This document shows positions 1 to 8,174 of a stretch of DNA of 64,000 nt, piece by piece. Source of the stretch: Salinibacillus kushneri (GTDB lineage: Bacteria; Bacillota; Bacilli; Bacillales; Alkalibacillaceae). The stretch lies in contig NZ_FOHJ01000005.1 of assembly GCF_900111405.1 (NCBI RefSeq), forward strand, positions 186,001 to 250,000, written 5' to 3'. Both the position numbers and the translations under genes were made by a program. The notes beneath the pieces were generated by a model that saw only the letters and a list, made by a program, of their open reading frames with translations, was not told the DNA's origin and ran no database searches. The first letter of the stretch is position 1. Each line of letters opens with the position of its first letter.

Positions 1-468
1 TTATTTATGATCGTGCAAGATTGGGTTCCTTTAGGTTCATTAAATGACGTTCAAGCCATTAGAGAAGAACATTCATTTAATGAATTAATCACTGTTACAT
101 TGATTAATGTTACTCAAATTTTACTATTAATGGGACTGGTAATCATTTTTATGGGAAAAAGGTATCCAATCTGGACTAAACTTTGGTTAATTATTCATCC
201 ACTATGTATCTTTGTCGGGGTGCTAACATCCTGGTGGATTCCTTACTTTTTTGGGTATGGTGCAGAACAAAAAGTCGAAAGATATAATCAAATGTTTGGA
301 GATACCCATTCTTTCCTTCCAATAATGAATGGAATTGTTCCAAATACGCTTCATATCCTTTATCATTTTACTCTATTATTCTGTATCATCGTATTGATTT
401 ATATTTCCATCACCTCTTCAAGAAAAAAGGAATATTATAATAACAGTTTTTCTGAAAACTTAAACTAA
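1..468 (+). CDS. small integral membrane protein, 5' end possibly outside the window
   Basis: Family not recognised. The first ATG in view is at base 7, but the frame is open back to base 1 and no ribosome binding site can be seen, so the gene may start upstream. The visible 153 residues hold three strongly hydrophobic stretches, at about residues 27-48, 53-80 and 110-135. A charged loop lies before the third stretch and the C-terminus is polar and Lys/Asn-rich (SRKKEYYNN). This is the pattern of a small plasma-membrane protein. Nothing in the sequence gives a catalytic function. The downstream 400 bases hold only a decayed gene, so there is no operon context. Confidence 0.6.
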   Translation, partial: LFMIVQDWVPLGSLNDVQAIREEHSFNELITVTLINVTQILLLMGLVIIFMGKRYPIWTKLWLIIHPLCIFVGVLTSWWIPYFFGYGAEQKVERYNQMFGDTHSFLPIMNGIVPNTLHILYHFTLLFCIIVLIYISITSSRKKEYYNNSFSENLN

Positions 469-580
469 ATTCTCCCTCACTTCACGTTATAAAAATTATT
501 ATTTCAGACTTCATGTAATCGATTTGTGAATTATTGTACTTAAACAAACACGGGTGCAATACTTCAATTGAGGTGTTCTA

Positions 581-790
581 TTGGGTAAAGTGTTTACGAT
601 TGATGTATCCAATAGTAAAACATCTCAAGAGTTACACTTATTATTCAATGAAGCCCTTAATTTGCCTGACATTTAAGGGGAGAACTGGAATGCCTTCTTG
701 GATGCAATGACAGGACTTGTGGAATGACAAACGCCTTTATAATTTAGACCAAAATGGAAAAAACATTGGAAAAAGCAATATATTATTAAT
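581..790 (+). pseudogene. decayed barstar-like (barnase inhibitor family) gene
   Basis: Translating from the TTG at 581 gives VFTIDVSNSKTSQELHLLF, then EALNLPDI, a TAA stop at 674-676, and GENWNAFLDAMTGLVE in the same frame. A second stop (TGA) follows at 725-727. The pattern of an N-terminal strand, a helix, 'LPD.YGENWDAFWDA.TG' and an acidic end is the barstar fold signature. Barstar proteins inhibit barnase-type RNases in the cytoplasm. The expected Tyr before GENW is replaced by the stop, and a shift after LVE destroys the C-terminus, so no functional inhibitor can be made. No partner RNase is visible nearby. The assignment rests on motif recall only. Confidence 0.5.
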
Positions 791-879
791 GGAGCCTACC
801 AGTGAACGAATGACAGTAAATAACAGTACTTTTTCCTCTGTTAGTACCTAAAACAGAACTAAAATAAAATCATTCATAA

Positions 880-1362
880 CTACTCATTTTCAGTTAAACC
901 AAAGGTATAATCCATTTTCAAAAACTCGTACTCACCACCGTTCGTATTCTGCATAAACGTCTGAACTTCTTTAAACCCTAGTTTTTTATACAATTTAATA
1001 GCTCGTTGATTAAAGGTAGCAACGGATAAGGTAATTATTTTCGGATGATATATTTCTATGACAAATTCCAAACCCGTCTGGAGAAAATGATACCCATAAC
1101 CCCTTCCTGTAAGGTCAGGTCTCATTCCGAAGCCAATATCAACATTGTCTTCACCCACTTGATTTGCACTAAAAAAACCAACTAAATCGTTTTCTTTCGT
1201 TACAGCAAACATAGAATATCCCCGCTTATTTGAATCGAGGAATTCTGCTAAATCTTCCTGATCAGCTTCCATATCATAAAAGGAATAAATTCCGTCATAA
1301 TGCCATTTGTAGGCAATGTGTTCCGCTTGTTCCTGTGTCATAACATCGAATTGATAGGTCAT
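880..1362 (-). CDS. GNAT family N-acetyltransferase
   Basis: A 160-residue single-domain GNAT protein, predicted cytoplasmic, which would move an acetyl group from acetyl-CoA to an unknown amine. Motif A is seen as DIGFGMRPDLTGRGYGYHFL, with the R-G-x-G-x-G/Y pyrophosphate loop. Motif B is the late ATFNQRAIKLYKKLGFKEV, where the Asn and the Tyr-KLGF segment are typical. The ribosome binding site GAGGGG lies a few bases ahead of the ATG. The upstream gene ends 15 bases earlier on the same strand, so the two are probably co-transcribed. The substrate cannot be told from the sequence. Confidence 0.85.
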   Translation of the reverse strand: MTYQFDVMTQEQAEHIAYKWHYDGIYSFYDMEADQEDLAEFLDSNKRGYSMFAVTKENDLVGFFSANQVGEDNVDIGFGMRPDLTGRGYGYHFLQTGLEFVIEIYHPKIITLSVATFNQRAIKLYKKLGFKEVQTFMQNTNGGEYEFLKMDYTFGLTENE

Positions 1363-1377
1363 CTGAATCCCCTCTAA

Positions 1378-1710
1378 CTAAAATGTACTTTTTTCAAACT
1401 TTTGAACGAAGTCTTCTTCGATGATTTCATTGTCTTCTATTAGTAAAGATTGAAATTCATGAAATAGCTTATGAATGTCTTCCTCCTCATTTACAAGGTG
1501 AATGCTACGTTCATACTCCTCTTTACTTTTATACCTGGATACTTCAATCCATTTTGTTTTATCTTCCGTACTATTAAAATACAAAGTTTGAAAATCCAGA
1601 TACTTCGCATAAATATTAGCAGCTTTTTCCTGGATTCTTATATACTCATCCAATTTATCCTGATGTACATGATACTGATATACTTTTACAAACACTGAAA
1701 CATCCCTCAT
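1378..1710 (-). CDS. hypothetical protein, possible ABM-type dimeric alpha/beta barrel
   Basis: A 110-residue soluble protein. The opening VSVFVKVYQYHVHQDKLDEY, followed by a helix and then WIEVSRYKSKEEYERSI, resembles the antibiotic-biosynthesis-monooxygenase-like (ABM) ferredoxin fold, where a strand ending in 'E.y.s.e.y' packs on a helix. This family includes small monooxygenases and many proteins of unknown role, and no catalytic residue can be pointed to here. It lies 15 bases upstream of the GNAT gene on the same strand, so the two probably form a transcription unit. The fold is suggested by pattern only; the function is unknown. Confidence 0.55.
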   Translation of the reverse strand: MRDVSVFVKVYQYHVHQDKLDEYIRIQEKAANIYAKYLDFQTLYFNSTEDKTKWIEVSRYKSKEEYERSIHLVNEEEDIHKLFHEFQSLLIEDNEIIEEDFVQKFEKSTF

Positions 1711-1800
1711 TTTTCCTTAATTTGAACATTTCTCTCTTAAACCTTTCGACAAAAACCCCGAAATCACCTGCATGATAATCCTTTATCCCTTTAAAAGGTA

Positions 1801-1815
1801 TGGGGACAGTCCCAA
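1801..1815. repeat. copy of a GGGACAGTCCC palindromic repeat
   Basis: The palindrome GGGAC-A-GTCCC occupies 1803-1813 in an otherwise AT-rich gap. The same core occurs at 10982-11045 (two copies, inverted) and a weaker related copy at 3882-3907. All three sit in intergenic DNA beside gene ends. Confidence 0.5.
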
Positions 1816-1940
1816 GTTATGTTAACCTATACCATAGGAGAAACTAGATAAAAAATCAGCGTTGGGTCTTTTGTGATCCTGAGCTGGACCCGAAGCAAGT
1901 AATCATCATGAGAAAATATAAAGTGGTGAGGGGAAAGCAG

Positions 1941-2765
1941 ATGTTCAATCCATCCTTTTTAAATCGGCTTGTTGAAATCTATCAAAATTATTTACTGGAA
2001 AATCCTGTAGGAGTCTATTTACACGGATCTTTGGCTATGGGCTGTTACCACCCTGAATATAGTGACATTGACATTCTAGTTGTGGTACGAGACAAAATTT
2101 CTAGAGCCACAAAAAAGAGGCTGATCCAGGAGATATTACGATTAGAACAAGAATACCCGGAACACAAACTGGAAATGAGTATTTTATTGAACAAATATCT
2201 CATAGACTTTCATTATCCAACACCTTTTGAGCTGCACTATTCGGATTTATATAAGCCTACCTATCAAAACCATCCAAACTTTCTGTGTGAAGGAGATGTG
2301 GATCCGGACTTAGCTGCGCACTGTGTCGTTACGAAGCACAGAGGGATTACACTCTTTGGTAAGGATAATCTTGAAGTCTTTCCAGATATTAATCCAGGGT
2401 ATTATATTCAATCCATCTTAAATGATATTGAAGACGCTCCTAAGAATATCACCAAGAATCCCATCTATTTTTCACTCAATTTATGCCGGGTGCTTTATTA
2501 CTTAAAAAAAGGTGTGATTGCCTCTAAAAAAGAAGGCGGAGAGTGGGCAGTTTCAAAGATTCCTGATACATATACCGAACTGATTAACATAGCTTTGGAC
2601 CATTATGCAGGGAAAAATGAAAGAACCGATTGGGATCATTCCCAGTTAATAGAATTTGCTGAATTTATGTTGAAAGAAATTAATCAGGAACTGAATACAG
2701 AGCATATTAAGCAACCCGATTCCTGCCTGGGAGGGAAAAATATTGAAGAAATCTTACGCAGCTAA
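1941..2765 (+). CDS. nucleotidyltransferase of the aminoglycoside adenylyltransferase type (DUF4111-like)
   Basis: The N-terminal half carries the polymerase-beta-like nucleotidyltransferase signature GSLAMGCYHPEYSDIDILVV: G-S, then D-x-D metal-binding aspartates, followed by a strand. The C-terminal half is helical, as in AadA/ANT(9) streptomycin and spectinomycin adenylyltransferases. Family members transfer AMP from ATP to aminoglycoside hydroxyls, but many chromosomal relatives have no known substrate, so drug resistance should not be assumed. I prefer the ATG at 1941, which has GAGGGGAAAG about six bases upstream. An in-frame ATG at 1908 has no ribosome binding site. The stop overlaps the TTG start of the next gene by 23 bases, suggesting translational coupling. 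Confidence 0.75.
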   Translation: MFNPSFLNRLVEIYQNYLLENPVGVYLHGSLAMGCYHPEYSDIDILVVVRDKISRATKKRLIQEILRLEQEYPEHKLEMSILLNKYLIDFHYPTPFELHYSDLYKPTYQNHPNFLCEGDVDPDLAAHCVVTKHRGITLFGKDNLEVFPDINPGYYIQSILNDIEDAPKNITKNPIYFSLNLCRVLYYLKKGVIASKKEGGEWAVSKIPDTYTELINIALDHYAGKNERTDWDHSQLIEFAEFMLKEINQELNTEHIKQPDSCLGGKNIEEILRS

Positions 2766-3764
2766 AAGATTTCAGGATTTTGCTGAACAGTGCCATGATA
2801 CATCTCCATTATATGAAGAATTATCTAGTAACATAGCAAGGGATGAGGAGATCCTTACTTTATGCGCCTATACAAAGAAAGGACAGCCTGTACCAAATTT
2901 ACTTTTTGCAGCAGTTCAGTATCTTTTAATGAAAGGAAAAAAACATCCATTAGCCGATTTTTATGCCAGTTACGTTGATAAGCCCAAAGATATAGCGCAT
3001 AGTTATCCTCATTTTAAAGACTTTTGCTTGAAATTTAAGGATGATATCGTTCCGTTACTACAGACTAAAAACGTGCAAACAAATGAAGTAAGACGTTGCG
3101 CTTATTTGTATCCATGCTTTTGCTATATGTATGAAATAACCCAAAAACCAATAGCTCTTATTGAAATTGGTACGAGTGCAGGCCTTCAATTACTCTGGGA
3201 TCAATACAGTTATTCTTATGGAACAAATCAAATTTATGGAAATCAGCAAGCGGAGGTACACTTACAATCAGAAATCATAGGTCCTGTACCGTCTTTACGT
3301 CCCATAAGTCCGCCTGTTCTAAAAAGAATTGGGGTCGATTTACATATCAATGATGTGACGAATGATGAGGATTTGCAATGGCTAAAATCACTTATTTGGC
3401 CTGAGCATTCGGACGAAGGAAATTATTTGAGAAAGCTTCGCAAGTTCTAAGAAAAAATAATCTGGAATTCATTGAGGGAGATGGGATAGCTTTATTACCG
3501 GAAATCGTAAAAAATATTCCAGGTGATATGCTTATTGGGGTTTTCCATACTCATGTTGCCAACCAGTTTTCTGATGAAGCCAAATCACAGCTTTTGTCTA
3601 CTATTTCCAGGATTGGAAAAGAACGTGACATCTTTCACCTTTATAATAATATTCAGGATACTTATCTTCATTTAGACACTATTTTAAGCGGGAAAGAATA
3701 TAAGAGGACTATTGGTGAAACAGATGGACATGGAAGATGGTTTTCGATAGATTTAAAGGGATAA
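2743..3764 (+). pseudogene. DUF2332 family protein, broken by one frameshift
   Basis: The first frame (TTG start at 2743 with GGGAGGG seven bases ahead, to 3450) encodes a protein with the DUF2332 landmarks IEIGTSAGLQLLWD (a methyltransferase-like G-x-S-A-G loop) and WLKSLIWPEHSDE. It then ends abruptly. Reading the next frame from about 3420 restores RKLFEKASQVLRKNN, FIEGDG and VFHTHVANQFSDEA down to 3764, exactly the order seen in full DUF2332 proteins of about 340 residues. One base is missing near 3417-3423 (GACGAAGGAAATTA). A third A in GAA would repair it, so this may be a sequencing indel. The family function is unknown; its SAM-binding-like loop is only suggestive. The gene is coupled to the upstream nucleotidyltransferase. 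Confidence 0.75.
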
Positions 3765-3881
3765 GGGAAAAATCTCTATTAACTTGGGAGGTCATTAGGA
3801 TACTTCTCCCCCTATCCCGTATCTAAGTGGGAAAATATTTATAAACTAAAAAAGTATGCTTCTCTCATTTAAGGTGTGTGA

Positions 3882-3907
3882 GGACAGCCCCTTATTGGAG
3901 TCTGTCC
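3882..3907. repeat. weak inverted repeat (GGACAG / CTGTCC) at the end of gbsB
   Basis: GGACAG at 3882-3887 pairs with CTGTCC at 3902-3907 across a 14-base loop, ten bases past the gbsB stop on the minus strand. It looks like a degenerate copy of the GGGACAGTCCC repeat. It lacks the T-run of a clear terminator, though it could act as a transcript-end hairpin. Confidence 0.35.
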
Positions 3908-3917
3908 TAAGGTTTTA

Positions 3918-5126
3918 TTATACCGTTTTCGGTACTAGATTAAAGCAGCGTTTGTAAATCCATACATAATCTTTTTCGGTTAGATCTCTTGGGTTTCCAA
4001 CTGTTTGTGGGTCGTTCATAGCTTCTTTGGCCAGACGATTGATCATGTCAGGAGATACACCTTGCTCTTCAAGAGGAGGAATATCCAAGTCTTCTACTAA
4101 TTGATACATTTCATTAACAGCTGCTTTTGCTGCCTCTTCAGTTGTCATATCAAATGTGTTAACACCAAGTGCTTGAGCAATATGTGCGAATTTATCCGGA
4201 TGACCCTTCCAGTTATATTCCATTACAGGTCCCATCATGGCTGCAACACATTGACCATGTGCTACTGGGATGATTCCTCCTAATGTTTGAGACATTGCGT
4301 GTGCAGCACCTGCCGATTCACTACCATAAGATAACCCAGCTAGCATCGCAGCTTGTGCCATTCCGTAACGTGCTTCGAGGTCTCCTCCATCACTATAAGC
4401 ACGACGAAGATATTTTGACACATATTCCATGGCAAGTAACGCAACAGAATCGGTTACTGGCTGTGCATAATGCATGGTGTAGCATTCAATGGCGTGTGCT
4501 AATGCGTCCACACCAGTCATCGCTGTTACATGTGGTGGCATGGAAACATGTAATTCTGGATCAAGGATTGTTAAGTAAGCTGCAATTAATGGTCCGCCTG
4601 TATTAAATTTAAATTCACGCTCTTCATCGGTAATAACGGCCCATTGCGTTACTTCAGAACCTGTTCCTGCTGTTGTTGGAATGGTTGTAAGAGGTGGAAT
4701 ACGGTTTTCTAAAGGTTTTTTGCCTTCTGCAGCTTCATAGTCAAGTACAGAACCTTCGTGTGTGACTTCTACACCAATACCTTTCGCTGTATCCATGGAG
4801 CTTCCTCCACCTACTGCTACCAGTCCATCACAGTTTTCCTGCTTAAATAATGAAGATCCTTCAGCAATTAGACGAACAGGTGGGTTTGGTTCTACTTTGT
4901 TAAATAGGACAACCTCTACCCCTGCTTCTTTAAGGTGCTTTTCGATAGGCTTTGTTACACCAGCATTATAAATCCCAGGATCAGTAACAAGAAGGGCTTT
5001 GGTTACACCAAGGTTTTTCACCTCTTCCCCTACATGCTTAATTGCGCCAATACCATGTTTGATAGCTGTTGGAATTTCAAAGGTATGGAAGTTATGCATA
5101 TGTTCTACTTTCATATTTAAACTCAT
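3918..5126 (-). CDS. gbsB: GbsB, iron-containing type III choline (alcohol) dehydrogenase
   Basis: Oxidises choline to betaine aldehyde with NAD in the cytoplasm, the first step of glycine betaine synthesis. The Fe-ADH fold is visible: the nucleotide-binding GGGSSMDTAKGIGV, then TTAGTGSEVTQWAV, the metal-site segment MTGVDALAHAIECY (D-x3-H) and the second His pair in GAAHAMSQTLGG and VAHGQCVA. The ATG at 5126 has GAGGAGG seven bases upstream and gives 402 residues, the length of B. subtilis GbsB. An in-frame ATG eight codons earlier lies within the ribosome-binding region and is rejected. It follows gbsA after 115 bases on the same strand, so the two enzymes of the pathway are co-transcribed, presumably under GbsR. 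Confidence 0.93.
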   Translation of the reverse strand: MSLNMKVEHMHNFHTFEIPTAIKHGIGAIKHVGEEVKNLGVTKALLVTDPGIYNAGVTKPIEKHLKEAGVEVVLFNKVEPNPPVRLIAEGSSLFKQENCDGLVAVGGGSSMDTAKGIGVEVTHEGSVLDYEAAEGKKPLENRIPPLTTIPTTAGTGSEVTQWAVITDEEREFKFNTGGPLIAAYLTILDPELHVSMPPHVTAMTGVDALAHAIECYTMHYAQPVTDSVALLAMEYVSKYLRRAYSDGGDLEARYGMAQAAMLAGLSYGSESAGAAHAMSQTLGGIIPVAHGQCVAAMMGPVMEYNWKGHPDKFAHIAQALGVNTFDMTTEEAAKAAVNEMYQLVEDLDIPPLEEQGVSPDMINRLAKEAMNDPQTVGNPRDLTEKDYVWIYKRCFNLVPKTV

Positions 5127-5165
5127 TTTATAGCCTCCTCTTATGTTCATAGATTATTTTTTTAA

Positions 5166-5203
5166 GGGAGATAGTAAGACAAGAAATCCGTCTTCTTATC
5201 CCC
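5166..5203 (-). other. stem-loop between gbsA and gbsB
   Basis: In the transcript, GGGGATAAGAAGAC pairs with GTCTTACTATCTCCC around a short loop, in the 115-base gap between the two genes. No T-run follows on the coding strand, so it looks more like a processing or stability hairpin, or a partial attenuator, than a terminator. Confidence 0.35.
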
Positions 5204-5241
5204 TTTCAAGTAAATGGGACGTAAACATTCCACACTTACTT

Positions 5242-6711
5242 CTAAAACCAGTTAATCGGTTCAGGTGCAAGATTATGGAAGATGTGTTTGGTTTCCTGAT
5301 ATTCTTCTAATCCAGGTTTCCCTAGCTCACGGCCAATTCCAGATTGTTTGAAGCCACCCCATGGTGCATGTGGGAAATATAGATTAAAGTCATTAATCCA
5401 AACGGTTCCCATACGCATTTTCGCTACACAACGCTCGGCTTTGGCAATATCTGATGTCCATACGCCTCCAGCTAAACCATAGATAGAATCGTTTGCTAGA
5501 TTAATAGCTTCTTCTTCTGTTGAAAACTTCTCTACAGTAATAACTGGGCCAAAGCCTTCATTTTGAACAACACTCATGTCTGTTGTGCAGTTAGTAAGAA
5601 CGGTCGGTAAATAGAAGAATCCGTCTTGCAGTGCTGGATCTTCTGGTTGTTTTCCACCAACAGCAATAGTAGCTCCTTCTTTCCTACCATCTTCCACATA
5701 GTTCATGACTTTATTTAAATGTTCAGCAGAAATCAATGGACCCATTTGGGTATTGTCATCAAATCCACTACCTAAACGAATGTTAGCTACTCGTTTAACA
5801 AGGGCGTCAACAAATTCATCATGAATTTTATCTTCAACAATTAACCGTGTACCTGCCGAGCAAATTTGTCCAGCATGGAAATAAACGCCATTTAATGCCT
5901 GGTCAACTGCTGTATCAAAATCAGCATCTGCAAAAATCACATTTGGGTTTTTTCCGCCAAGTTCAAGCGCCAGATTTTTCACATTTACACTTGCTGCCTG
6001 CATAATTTTCTTGCCCGTTTGAATGCCACCTGTAAAGGAGATAAGGTCAACATCAGTGTTAGAGGAAAGTTCTGCACCTGCAGTATTACCGGCTCCAAGA
6101 ACCAGGTTTACAACTCCATTAGGAACTCCCGCTTCTTCCATTAATTCGAATACTTTTACCGTTGTAAGCGGAGTAATTTCACTTGGCTTCATCACAAGTG
6201 TGTTTCCTGCTGCAAGTGCAGGTGCCAGCTTCCATGATGCTTGTAGTAATGGATAGTTCCATGGAGTAATCTGTCCACAAACTCCTACTGGCACTTTTAC
6301 GACTTTACTATTTGAATTTGGTAAAGGAGTATCAATAAGCTCCCCACCATCTTTATCTGCCAATTCTGCATAATAACGGAAAACCCCGGCAATATCGTCC
6401 ATGTCGCCTCTACTTTCTTCTACGGTTTTTCCTGTATCCAGGGATTCTAATCGAGCTAATTCTTCCCGGTCCCTCTTAATGAAATCGGCAATTTTCATCA
6501 CGATCGCACTACGCTCTGATGCCGGTGTGTTTGGCCAATCTCCCTGATTAAAGGCTTTTCTTGCTGCTTTAATGGCCTTTTTTGCATCATTTTCGTTACC
6601 TTCTGCAGCAGTGGCGATGACTTCTTGATTAAATGGGTTAATGATTTCTCTTACTTCTTTTGAGAGGGCCGGTACCCATTCACCATTAATGAATTGTAAT
6701 TTTGTTTCCAT
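5242..6711 (-). CDS. gbsA: GbsA, betaine aldehyde dehydrogenase
   Basis: Oxidises betaine aldehyde to glycine betaine with NAD(P), completing osmoprotectant synthesis from choline. It is a 489-residue aldehyde dehydrogenase; the B. subtilis enzyme has 490. Visible catalytic elements are TPWNYPL with Asn152, MKPSE with Lys175, SFTGG, the general base Glu250 in LELGGKNPNV and the nucleophile Cys284 in GQICSAGTRL. The N-terminus METKLQFINGEWV has GGAGGG close upstream. gbsB follows on the same strand. The upstream region holds a sigma-A promoter and a perfect inverted repeat placed just after it, the expected layout for GbsR repression relieved by choline. Confidence 0.95.
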   Translation of the reverse strand: METKLQFINGEWVPALSKEVREIINPFNQEVIATAAEGNENDAKKAIKAARKAFNQGDWPNTPASERSAIVMKIADFIKRDREELARLESLDTGKTVEESRGDMDDIAGVFRYYAELADKDGGELIDTPLPNSNSKVVKVPVGVCGQITPWNYPLLQASWKLAPALAAGNTLVMKPSEITPLTTVKVFELMEEAGVPNGVVNLVLGAGNTAGAELSSNTDVDLISFTGGIQTGKKIMQAASVNVKNLALELGGKNPNVIFADADFDTAVDQALNGVYFHAGQICSAGTRLIVEDKIHDEFVDALVKRVANIRLGSGFDDNTQMGPLISAEHLNKVMNYVEDGRKEGATIAVGGKQPEDPALQDGFFYLPTVLTNCTTDMSVVQNEGFGPVITVEKFSTEEEAINLANDSIYGLAGGVWTSDIAKAERCVAKMRMGTVWINDFNLYFPHAPWGGFKQSGIGRELGKPGLEEYQETKHIFHNLAPEPINWF

Positions 6712-6866
6712 CTGATTTCCCTCCTTACTGTGATGAGATGACTGTCTAGCTCACACTCTGTAAATAGGGTTAAATATTTAGTGGAGATCAGCTACAGTAC
6801 ACCCCAACCTTGTTCAAACATCACCCTTTAATAGATTCTTTATGTAATGAGCAAGATTCCATAAAG

Positions 6867-6909
6867 TTAATTTTGTTAAGAAAAAATTTAATGTTTGGAA
6901 CAAAATTAA
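6867..6909. promoter_or_regulatory. candidate GbsR operator of gbsAB
   Basis: A perfect 11-base inverted repeat: TTAATTTTGTT at 6867-6877 and AACAAAATTAA at 6899-6909, with centres 32 bases apart (about three helical turns). It begins at the -10 element and extends into the transcribed leader. A 26-base stretch containing the left arm recurs almost unchanged ahead of gbsR. GbsR is known to repress by binding downstream of promoters; that this is its site is inference. Confidence 0.6.
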
Positions 6910-6937
6910 TTTAACACGAATATTTAAAATCTGTCAA
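6909..6937 (-). promoter_or_regulatory. sigma-A type promoter of gbsAB
   Basis: On the minus strand, TTGACA (6932-6937) is followed after 17 bases by TTAAAT (6909-6914). The -35 box is perfect and the -10 box matches four of six. The leader to the gbsA start is about 190 bases long. No riboswitch was recognised in it; the GbsR operator candidate lies at its start. Confidence 0.5.
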
Positions 6938-7064
6938 AGATCTTATTAAATTTTTTTAATCTTTTTAATAAGATTTCGATTTTTAACTCTGTTAACAATA
7001 CAGTCATACTACAACGGCGAGAAATGTTTTTCAGTATCAAAGAAGATAAACAACGAAATGTAAT

Positions 7065-7216
7065 AAGTCCCGTAATCCTTTTATCAATTAGACGAATATT
7101 CCATCCATTCAAATTGATTCTTCAGAACCACGGGACTTTTATGTTTCCTTATACGGTTTTATATTCCTGATTCAGGGAGTTTAGCAGTTCCAGCTACGAG
7201 GTCCTCATGCCTCTTA
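7065..7216 (-). other. structured non-coding segment, possible remnant of an IS605/TnpB element end
   Basis: No convincing gene lies between gbsA and the binding-protein gene (6712-7235). On the minus strand, starting about 20 bases after the binding-protein stop, there is GAGGACCTCGTAGCTGGAAC, then CTGCTAAACTCC and the hairpin CCTGAATCAGG. A nested inverted repeat follows: AAGTCCCGT/ACGGGACTT (7065-7073 with 7130-7138), enclosing ATCAATT/AATTGAT (7083-7089 with 7112-7118). The first part resembles, from memory, the guide-RNA scaffold at the right end of IS200/IS605-type TnpB elements. No transposase remains. The 62-codon minus-strand ORF here shows no protein-like pattern. Confidence 0.35.
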
Positions 7217-7235
7217 GAAACAGGATCTGCTTAAT

Positions 7236-8141
7236 CTACTTGGTCCATTCATTTACTAACTGTTGATTTTCTTCTACCCATTTTTCTGCTCCGACAATCG
7301 GATCCTTGTCTTTTGCTTCTGCTTCAGCCACATAGGTCATTAATTCACCAATTGCCTGATCATCCATTTTCCAGTTTTTAAACCATTTGCTTACTTCAGG
7401 ATAATCTTCCGCAAATCCGTGACGGGTAGCATGATGAATTTTTTCTACACCACCATAAACCTTTTTAGAATCTTTGAGATATTTTAAATCCAATTGTGAA
7501 AAGATACGGTGTGGACTCCATAATGGAGCAACAATAGGCTCCTCGTCTTCCATTGCTTCCTCTATTTCAGTTAACATAGCTGGTTCAGAACTTGGTACTA
7601 ATTCATAATCCAAGTTATATTTTTTAATGACATCTTTGGTAACCATCATTGTCCCTGCCCCAGAGTCAAAGCCAGTAATTTCCCCGTTCAGGGCTTCTTT
7701 TTGATCATTTAAATCCTCAATACTATTGACATCTTCCATATAGCTTGGTACAACTAGTCCAACTTTTGCATTATCATACCATGTTTCTTCAGAGAAATTA
7801 ACTTCTTCCTTATACTTCTCCAAATAATTAGCATCCTGAACTGGTAACCATATTTCAAGATTCACATCCAATTCACCTTTTGACAACGCTGACATTTGTA
7901 CACCCATATCAAGAAGATTGAACTCAACCTGGTAACCTTTATTTTCAAGAATGACTTTCCACATATTTGTTACGGCAACATTTTCAGCCCAGCTAATCTG
8001 CCCCATCGTAATAACGGGCTTATCACTGGCACTTTCTTCTTGAGTATTTGTTTTTTCTTCTTTTGTATTACCTCCACAAGCGCTTAAAATCATTGTGAAA
8101 ATGATTGCTGTGATTAGTGGAATTCGATTCTTATAAAACAT
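7236..8141 (-). CDS. OpuAC-type glycine betaine/choline-class substrate-binding lipoprotein
   Basis: A 301-residue lipoprotein: a signal peptide ends in the lipobox LSAC with Cys22, followed by a Glu/Lys/Thr-rich linker. The rest is an OpuAC-type (ABC type II) binding domain, with ITMGQISWAENVAVTNMW, LDVNLEIWLP, GFDSGAGTM and the late ATRHGFAEDYP. Trp residues of the kind that make the aromatic cage for trimethylammonium groups are present. No permease or ATPase gene accompanies it, so it is a stand-alone binding protein that must work with a transporter encoded elsewhere. It starts 33 bases after gbsR and is probably co-transcribed with it, which suggests choline or a related precursor as ligand. 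The exact ligand is inference. Confidence 0.85.
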   Translation of the reverse strand: MFYKNRIPLITAIIFTMILSACGGNTKEEKTNTQEESASDKPVITMGQISWAENVAVTNMWKVILENKGYQVEFNLLDMGVQMSALSKGELDVNLEIWLPVQDANYLEKYKEEVNFSEETWYDNAKVGLVVPSYMEDVNSIEDLNDQKEALNGEITGFDSGAGTMMVTKDVIKKYNLDYELVPSSEPAMLTEIEEAMEDEEPIVAPLWSPHRIFSQLDLKYLKDSKKVYGGVEKIHHATRHGFAEDYPEVSKWFKNWKMDDQAIGELMTYVAEAEAKDKDPIVGAEKWVEENQQLVNEWTK

Positions 8142-8174
8142 AGGGATTAAAAAACGCCTCCTAATTGTAATGAT

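Noticed and set aside
1908-2765. Drug-resistance determinant reading of the adenylyltransferase-like gene
   Set aside because: The catalytic signature is present, but the gene lies in ordinary chromosomal context without mobile elements, so resistance cannot be claimed.
6924-7112. 62-codon ORF between gbsA and the binding-protein gene
   Set aside because: It has no ribosome binding site and no protein-like pattern, and overlaps the gbsAB promoter and inverted-repeat structure.
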